NCBI RefSeq assembly: GCF_001640025.1
Contig: NC_031672.1
Coordinates: 3,100,001-3,164,000 of the forward strand
DNA length: 64,000 nt
Origin: Sugiyamaella lignohabitans
Taxonomy: Eukaryota; Ascomycota; Dipodascomycetes; Dipodascales; Trichomonascaceae
Direction: 5' to 3'
Numbering within the stretch: position 1 is the stretch's first letter; the number at the start of each line of letters is the position of its first letter. This document shows positions 59,916 to 64,000 of this stretch, in pieces. The notes beneath the pieces are model-generated. The model searched no databases. It saw nothing but the letters and a program-made list of their open reading frames with translations, and was not told the origin of the DNA. Position numbers and translations under genes: made by a program.

Positions 59916-61269
59916 AGTTCAACTGTGAATCTTCGTCAATCGTCAACAAGAAATAAAACAATTATCAATCAATAAACCGTCTCAAAACAAGACAACGACA
60001 ATGCAAACTGAAAGAAAGAACAAGATCAATCAAAACTGTACAAAGTCGACGTAACTGGCAATCAGCAAAACAGGGGTAAAATAACTCTGGAATGCCTCAC
60101 CACAAATGCTAATAATTTCAGGGACAAAAACCCTTAATAATAATAATAAATATATCCAATCCTTCTCCTGGTCAGCCGCCAAAAGACCACAGATGATCGT
60201 ATAAATAATAACAAACAGCCAACAAAGCACGTTCTGTTTGTCGTTTGCACAAAATGCGATTTGTAAGATCAAAATTCCAGAATCCAGAAGAAAACGGAAA
60301 CACCTGTCGAAGTCTCTATACAGTGGCTCAAAATAGCCGTTGTTCATGCACTACACCCTATTCTCACGCCTCCTACCCTAGCCCACGTCAGCCGCATATG
60401 GGTCCAGGTCCGGCGGGGGGTGTGCCTCCGGCGGCTGGGGCTCCGCCCCAGACCCTGGTTGCTCCTCTCGCTTCGCTCGAGTCGGGTGTGGGGGTCCCGT
60501 GGTTGGCGGAAAAACTGGAGAAGGGAGGAGATGGGTGGGTTCGGGTGAGAATCAGGGAATTTCAGGGGGTGGCTCGAGCTGCAGGGTCCAGTTGCACCGT
60601 CCACCGACCCCTTTTTCCCCAAAAAGAGCCCCAAAAACGCTCCTGGCGACTCAACCACAAATCCCGGATCACCCACGCCCGACTCGAGCGAAGCGAGAGG
60701 AGCAACCAGGGTCTGGGGCGGAGCCCCAGCCGCCGGAGGCACACCCCCCACCCGCCCTGACCCGCCGTAGCGGCTACAAGGACCCCGGTACGGCAATTTT
60801 TCACGGGATGCGAGGTCTGCCAATCAGGGAATGCCTTTTAGTATTGCATGTAAAGAATTGATACTGAGATAGACCTCGAGAAGCCAGGCCTAGGACCAGT
60901 TACGGTGCGATTTTAGACCCACAGAGAGCCATTTGCTAGCCGGTGTGCAAATTCTGTTAACTGTTAGAGATTGAGAAGCGATTTTTTTTGCTGGTTAAAA
61001 CCGTTTTTGCGATTCATTGCAGAGGACTCAAAGTACAAGTGTACGAAGTCACGAACCAGAACCTGACTTGATCGGACCTGAATTAATCTGTGATCAGATA
61101 ACAAACCTGTTTCAGTTTGATCACGTTCTTTCATTATTTAGCATTGTATTTGGACATTGTCATTGCAAGTCCAATCAACCCAGAACCCCTACATAAGTAC
61201 CAGGACTAGAAGAACCAGGACCAGCAGTACCAGGACCAAAGGACTAAGAGAACGGACTAAAAGGACAAA
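59916..61269. other. Divergent region NOT4 / NDUFS3 with 319-bp element
   Basis: 1.35 kb. It contains a large symmetric GC-rich element (60423-60741). The 73 bp before the NDUFS3 ATG hold imperfect repeats of ACCAGGAC and GGAC (about 61197-61267) that would lie in the leader. No gene was recognised. Confidence 0.5.
60423..60741. mobile_element. GC-rich element with A modules at both ends (319 bp)
   Basis: Both ends are A modules (about 61-62 bp) in inverted orientation; the ~195-bp interior is unrelated to other copies and has no coding frame of note. The inverted repeat extends beyond the usual ends: GGGGGGTGTGCCTCC on the left and the exact complement on the right. This makes perfect outer arms longer than in other copies. 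Confidence 0.75.
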
Positions 61270-62115
61270 ATGATTCATAGACTGCCAAGCCAATTGAGAA
61301 TTGCCGGTGTGCGTACTGGTATGCGCTCGTTTTCTAGCAGCACCAGACGGTTGATTCCCGTTCAATCAGCTCCAGATGGACTGGTCGATTTGAAGACGCT
61401 GCCCCGTGTGCAAGCTGATAGCGAGCTTCACGCTGCCATTGTCAACCCAGCCGATAAATATACCGAACACGTCGAAGACCTGCACAAATACGGACGTTAT
61501 ATCATGACGTGTCTGCCTAAATATATCCAACAATTTTCTGTTTGGAAGGACGAATTGACTCTTCATATTGCACCCAATGCCGTTCACCCAGTATTCCATT
61601 TCCTGAGAAACCACACTGCCTCGCAATTCAAGTCAGTCATGGACGTGACTGGTGTCGACTTCCCATCGCGTGCCAACAGATTCGAGGTCGTTTATAACCT
61701 GTTATCGGTGCGTCACAATGCCCGTATTCGAGTGAAAACATATGCTTCTGAGACTACTCCAGTGCCCAGTCTTGCGAGAATCTTCGAGGGCACCAACTGG
61801 TACGAGCGTGAGACTTACGATATGTTTGGCATTTTCTTTGAGGGCCACCCCGACCTGCGTCGTATCTTGACCGACTACGGTTTCGAGGGATACCCTCTGA
61901 GAAAGGATTTCCCCCTCACCGGATACACCGAGGTGCGATTCGACGAGGAAAAGAGACGTGTGGTGTACGAACCACTCGAACTCACACAAGCATTCCGTAA
62001 CTTCTCGGCCGGTTCTACCGCATGGGAGCCCGTTGGCCCTGGTCGCGACGACAGACCCGACTCGTTCAAACTTCCCACTCCCAAACCCGAGGAGAAGCCT
62101 GAAGACAAGAAATAA
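61270..62115 (+). CDS. Complex I 30-kDa subunit (NDUFS3/NUGM)
   Basis: Iron-sulfur-protein-fraction subunit of mitochondrial NADH:ubiquinone oxidoreductase, in the peripheral arm near the quinone site. 281 aa. The presequence (about 1-28, [20 protein letters not shown]) is basic. The conserved respiratory-chain 30-kDa domain covers about 75-240. It contains the family signature [27 protein letters not shown] (about 179-205), and the terminal [16 protein letters not shown]. cerevisiae lacks complex I, so this gene places the organism outside Saccharomycetaceae. Single exon. Confidence 0.97.
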   Translation: MIHRLPSQLRIAGVRTGMRSFSSSTRRLIPVQSAPDGLVDLKTLPRVQADSELHAAIVNPADKYTEHVEDLHKYGRYIMTCLPKYIQQFSVWKDELTLHIAPNAVHPVFHFLRNHTASQFKSVMDVTGVDFPSRANRFEVVYNLLSVRHNARIRVKTYASETTPVPSLARIFEGTNWYERETYDMFGIFFEGHPDLRRILTDYGFEGYPLRKDFPLTGYTEVRFDEEKRRVVYEPLELTQAFRNFSAGSTAWEPVGPGRDDRPDSFKLPTPKPEEKPEDKK

Positions 62116-62175
62116 TCTCGTCTTTTACTCATGTATAAATAAAACGATGACATCATCTTCTTTTTCTGGGGGACG

Positions 62176-62838
62176 TGCCTCCGGCGGCTGGGGCTCCGCC
62201 CCAGACCCCGTGGCTCCTCTCGCTTCGCTCGAGTCGGGCTTCGGGTTGCCCAGTTTGATACTGGTTGGTTCTTCTCGGAACCGATGGGATAGAAATCTGG
62301 TGTCTCTACTCTTCCGAGAAATCGAATCGAGGAGAGACCGTGGAGAATATAACGTAACTAGTCCTCTTTTCTTTGATAATCGACGAGAATATTCCAATGA
62401 GGCAGAAAAACTATCTCAGTTCTCTCCGAGAATCATGTCAAGAGGATCCCGAGAGACAGAAACCCGATCTCTCTTCAACCGAGAATCAACTCGAGGACCC
62501 GAGAGATAGAAAACTGGTGGTCTTTCGAAATATACTCGAAAGGCTCTCGGTGAGATAAAACAGACCCCTTCTCTCCGAGAATCGACTGAAGAGAAGCCCG
62601 CGAGATAGAAAACTGATCTCTTTTTCTCTTCGAAAATCAACTCGAGAGGATTTAGACGCTCGATAATCGACTGAGAGGAAGCCGATAAATCAGAAACCCT
62701 GATTCATCTTCTGAGTCAGCAATCGAGTCGTAAAGAATCCAATGAGATAAACTAATGGTGCCTCTCTCCCCGAAAATCGACTCGAGCGAAGCGAGAGGAG
62801 CTACGGGGTCTGGGGCAGAGCCCCAGCCGCCGGAGGCA
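62176..62838. mobile_element. GC-rich element with A modules at both ends and tandem-repeat interior (663 bp)
   Basis: Left A module at 62176-62236 and inverted right A module at about 62778-62838. The interior contains about nine degenerate units of 45-60 bp. Each unit is built around CGAGAATCGACTCGAGAGGA-like, GAGATAGAAAACTGAT and CTCTTTCTCTC pieces. The last unit merges into the right A module (CGAAAATCGACTCGAGCGAA), so the array appears to have grown from the inner edge of the module. No long open frame occurs inside. Confidence 0.75.
62305..62797. repeat. Degenerate ~50-bp tandem repeats inside the 663-bp element
   Basis: Recurrent phrases CGAGAATC or CGAAAATC are seen near 62309, 62438, 62481, 62575, 62632 and 62774. 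Between them lie GAGAGATAGAAAACTG-like segments (62503, 62603) and CTCTC pyrimidine tracts. Identity between units is moderate, so boundaries are approximate. Confidence 0.6.
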
Positions 62839-62872
62839 AGCTACGAGAGAAGAAAATGTGTTTATTAGAGGA

Positions 62873-64000
62873 TCAGGCCGAGGCAGAGGCCAGCTGGGCT
62901 TTGAGGTCGGCGAGGACCTTTTCTTTCTGGGCCTTGTGTTCTTGGAGCATTTGCACTTGTTGGGCAATGAGGTCGACTTCTTCGATGGATTCTTTGAGTG
63001 ATGCAGACGAGCCGGCGCCTGTAGTGGAAGATGACGAGCCTGAAGATTTAGCAGCTCGCAGCGTTTGCAGCTGTTTCTCTTTATAATCGAGCAGCTGCTC
63101 CAGTTCTCGGCGAATTAATGCTGATGTGGAACTGCCAAAATCCTCAATTCCCTTTTTACGACGCTCAGATGCTTCCTCAGCGTCTTTAATCAGGTTCTCG
63201 AGATCAGTAAGTTCACGCCTCAGTCGCACTTCTTCCCAGTCTGTATCCTTGGTAGACGAGAAATCGGTTCCTGAAGTTTGGTATCCAGCAGAACGGCCTG
63301 CCAACCCCAGTCGTGATAAATACCCTTCGGCAAATTGTGATTTCTTCGAAGTTGAACCTGCTCCTCGCGCAGTTGGTCGGTTGACAATCGATTGTTTGGA
63401 ATTGAGTGAATATTCAGGTTTGGCTTTCTCAAAAGTGGCTCGTAGTGAAGCAGGGACATTACGAGGGATTCGGAACCCCTTGGATCGCTGGTTGAGAATG
63501 TGTAAAAATACAATGCACTGGTCCTTCTCGATCTTCTCGTTGGATTTCGGGTTCACCAGGTTCCAAGCCGATCGAATATCTGTATCAGGAACATTGTCCA
63601 GAGTGCTATAAAGATCGGTCAGAGCATCGAAAGATACCATGCCATGATAATCGGCATCTGCCGAGTAAATACTGGTGTACGAGTCTCTATCACCAGGAGA
63701 AATATACCACGAGAAGTCAGTAGAAAGTCCAACCTCGTCATCTTCATCATAATCAGTATCATTAGCAGATGGAATGCCACTAGCAGCATTGCTTCCACCA
63801 CTAACTGCGTTATTAGCGGTCACCAAATGAGCTTTACTACCAGGAATCAACCAGTCCGGAAGTCGGTCTGGAACCTTAGTGGCCGTGCCATTGATAAGAT
63901 CGAAAATGAGTCTCATTGCGATACAAAACTCCTCGAAATCAAGATTACCATCTGAATCCACATCTGATAAGTCCCAAATCTTCTCCAGATCGCTGTCAGA
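62873..64000 (-). CDS. END3: EH-domain endocytosis protein End3 (N-terminus beyond window)
   Basis: Cortical actin and endocytosis adaptor that works with Pan1 and Sla1. The last 375 codons are visible; the frame is open to the right window edge, so the first EH domain and the start lie outside. At the edge is an EF-hand loop DVDSDGNLDFEEF, followed by the End3 signature AMRLIFDLINGTATKVPDRL and PDWLIPGSKAHLV. The second EH-like domain lies about 100 residues on (SWYISPGDRDSYTSIYSADAD). A Ser-rich linker precedes a long C-terminal coiled coil (about the last 150 visible residues) ending LKAQLASASA. Confidence 0.94.
   Translation of the reverse strand, partial: SDSDLEKIWDLSDVDSDGNLDFEEFCIAMRLIFDLINGTATKVPDRLPDWLIPGSKAHLVTANNAVSGGSNAASGIPSANDTDYDEDDEVGLSTDFSWYISPGDRDSYTSIYSADADYHGMVSFDALTDLYSTLDNVPDTDIRSAWNLVNPKSNEKIEKDQCIVFLHILNQRSKGFRIPRNVPASLRATFEKAKPEYSLNSKQSIVNRPTARGAGSTSKKSQFAEGYLSRLGLAGRSAGYQTSGTDFSSTKDTDWEEVRLRRELTDLENLIKDAEEASERRKKGIEDFGSSTSALIRRELEQLLDYKEKQLQTLRAAKSSGSSSSTTGAGSSASLKESIEEVDLIAQQVQMLQEHKAQKEKVLADLKAQLASASA

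Larger units (their letters stand above)
62116..62872. other. Convergent region NDUFS3 / END3, filled by a 663-bp element
   Basis: 757 bp between convergent stop codons. All but 60 bp on the left and 34 bp on the right are occupied by one GC-rich element with internal repeats (62176-62838). Confidence 0.7.

Overview
The window is nuclear DNA from a budding yeast (Saccharomycotina) outside the Saccharomycetaceae. The evidence is a nuclear-encoded complex I subunit (NDUFS3/NUGM), an SPF30 splicing factor with a Tudor domain (absent from S. cerevisiae), and intron-containing orthologs of RPB9, PUS1, MRPL38, CUZ1 and KEX1. Introns are short (51-284 nt), with GTRAGT-type donors and a CTAAC branch site close to the acceptor. 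A Dipodascales/Trichomonascaceae-like yeast fits best, but this placement is an inference. Several gene models were assembled by splicing the sequence by eye; in each, the joined frame restores a conserved family sequence or a continuous open frame.

Layout, 1-27 kb: MRH4 (partial, -), SRP72 (+), NIP7 (-), PUS1 (-, one intron), NOC2 (-), a Ser/Pro-rich protein of unknown function (+), CUZ1 (+, one intron), an F-box protein (-, one intron), a coiled-coil/CxC-cysteine protein (-, two introns), TIM21 (+), MNP1/bL12m (-), RPB9 (+, one intron), and a 1735-aa secreted Ala/Ser silk-like and Ser/Pro-repeat protein (-). Themes here are ribosome and RNA biogenesis and mitochondrial import and translation. 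Layout, 27-64 kb: MRPL38/uL14m (-, two introns), KRE9/KNH1 (+), an ACOT9-type acyl-CoA thioesterase (+), KEX1 (-, two introns), AXL2 (-), a 5.4-kb gene-poor gap, BST1 (+), STE2 (-), an orphan 869-aa zinc-finger/coiled-coil protein (+), SPF30 (+), an unknown 859-aa Ser/Pro-rich protein (-), NOT4 (-), NDUFS3 (+) and END3 (partial, -). Many of these act in secretion, the cell surface and mating: KRE9, KEX1, AXL2, BST1, STE2, END3. No tRNA, rRNA or CRISPR array was seen.

The most striking non-genic feature is a family of about 15 GC-rich, MITE-like elements. They are built from two hairpin modules: A (about 61 bp) and B (about 55 bp), sharing an outer end TGCCTCCGGCGGCTGGGGC. The usual copy is asymmetric, A-spacer(22-23 nt)-B, about 139 bp long. 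Solo A, solo B, A-A-B and large A-A copies (319 and 663 bp) also occur. Inner hairpins carry GCGAAGC at their apex, and their stems vary by compensatory changes. One copy lies inside KEX1 intron 2 and a solo B module lies in a probable 5' intron of BST1. The 663-bp copy contains degenerate ~50-bp tandem repeats. Only one clear copy lies in the first 28 kb.
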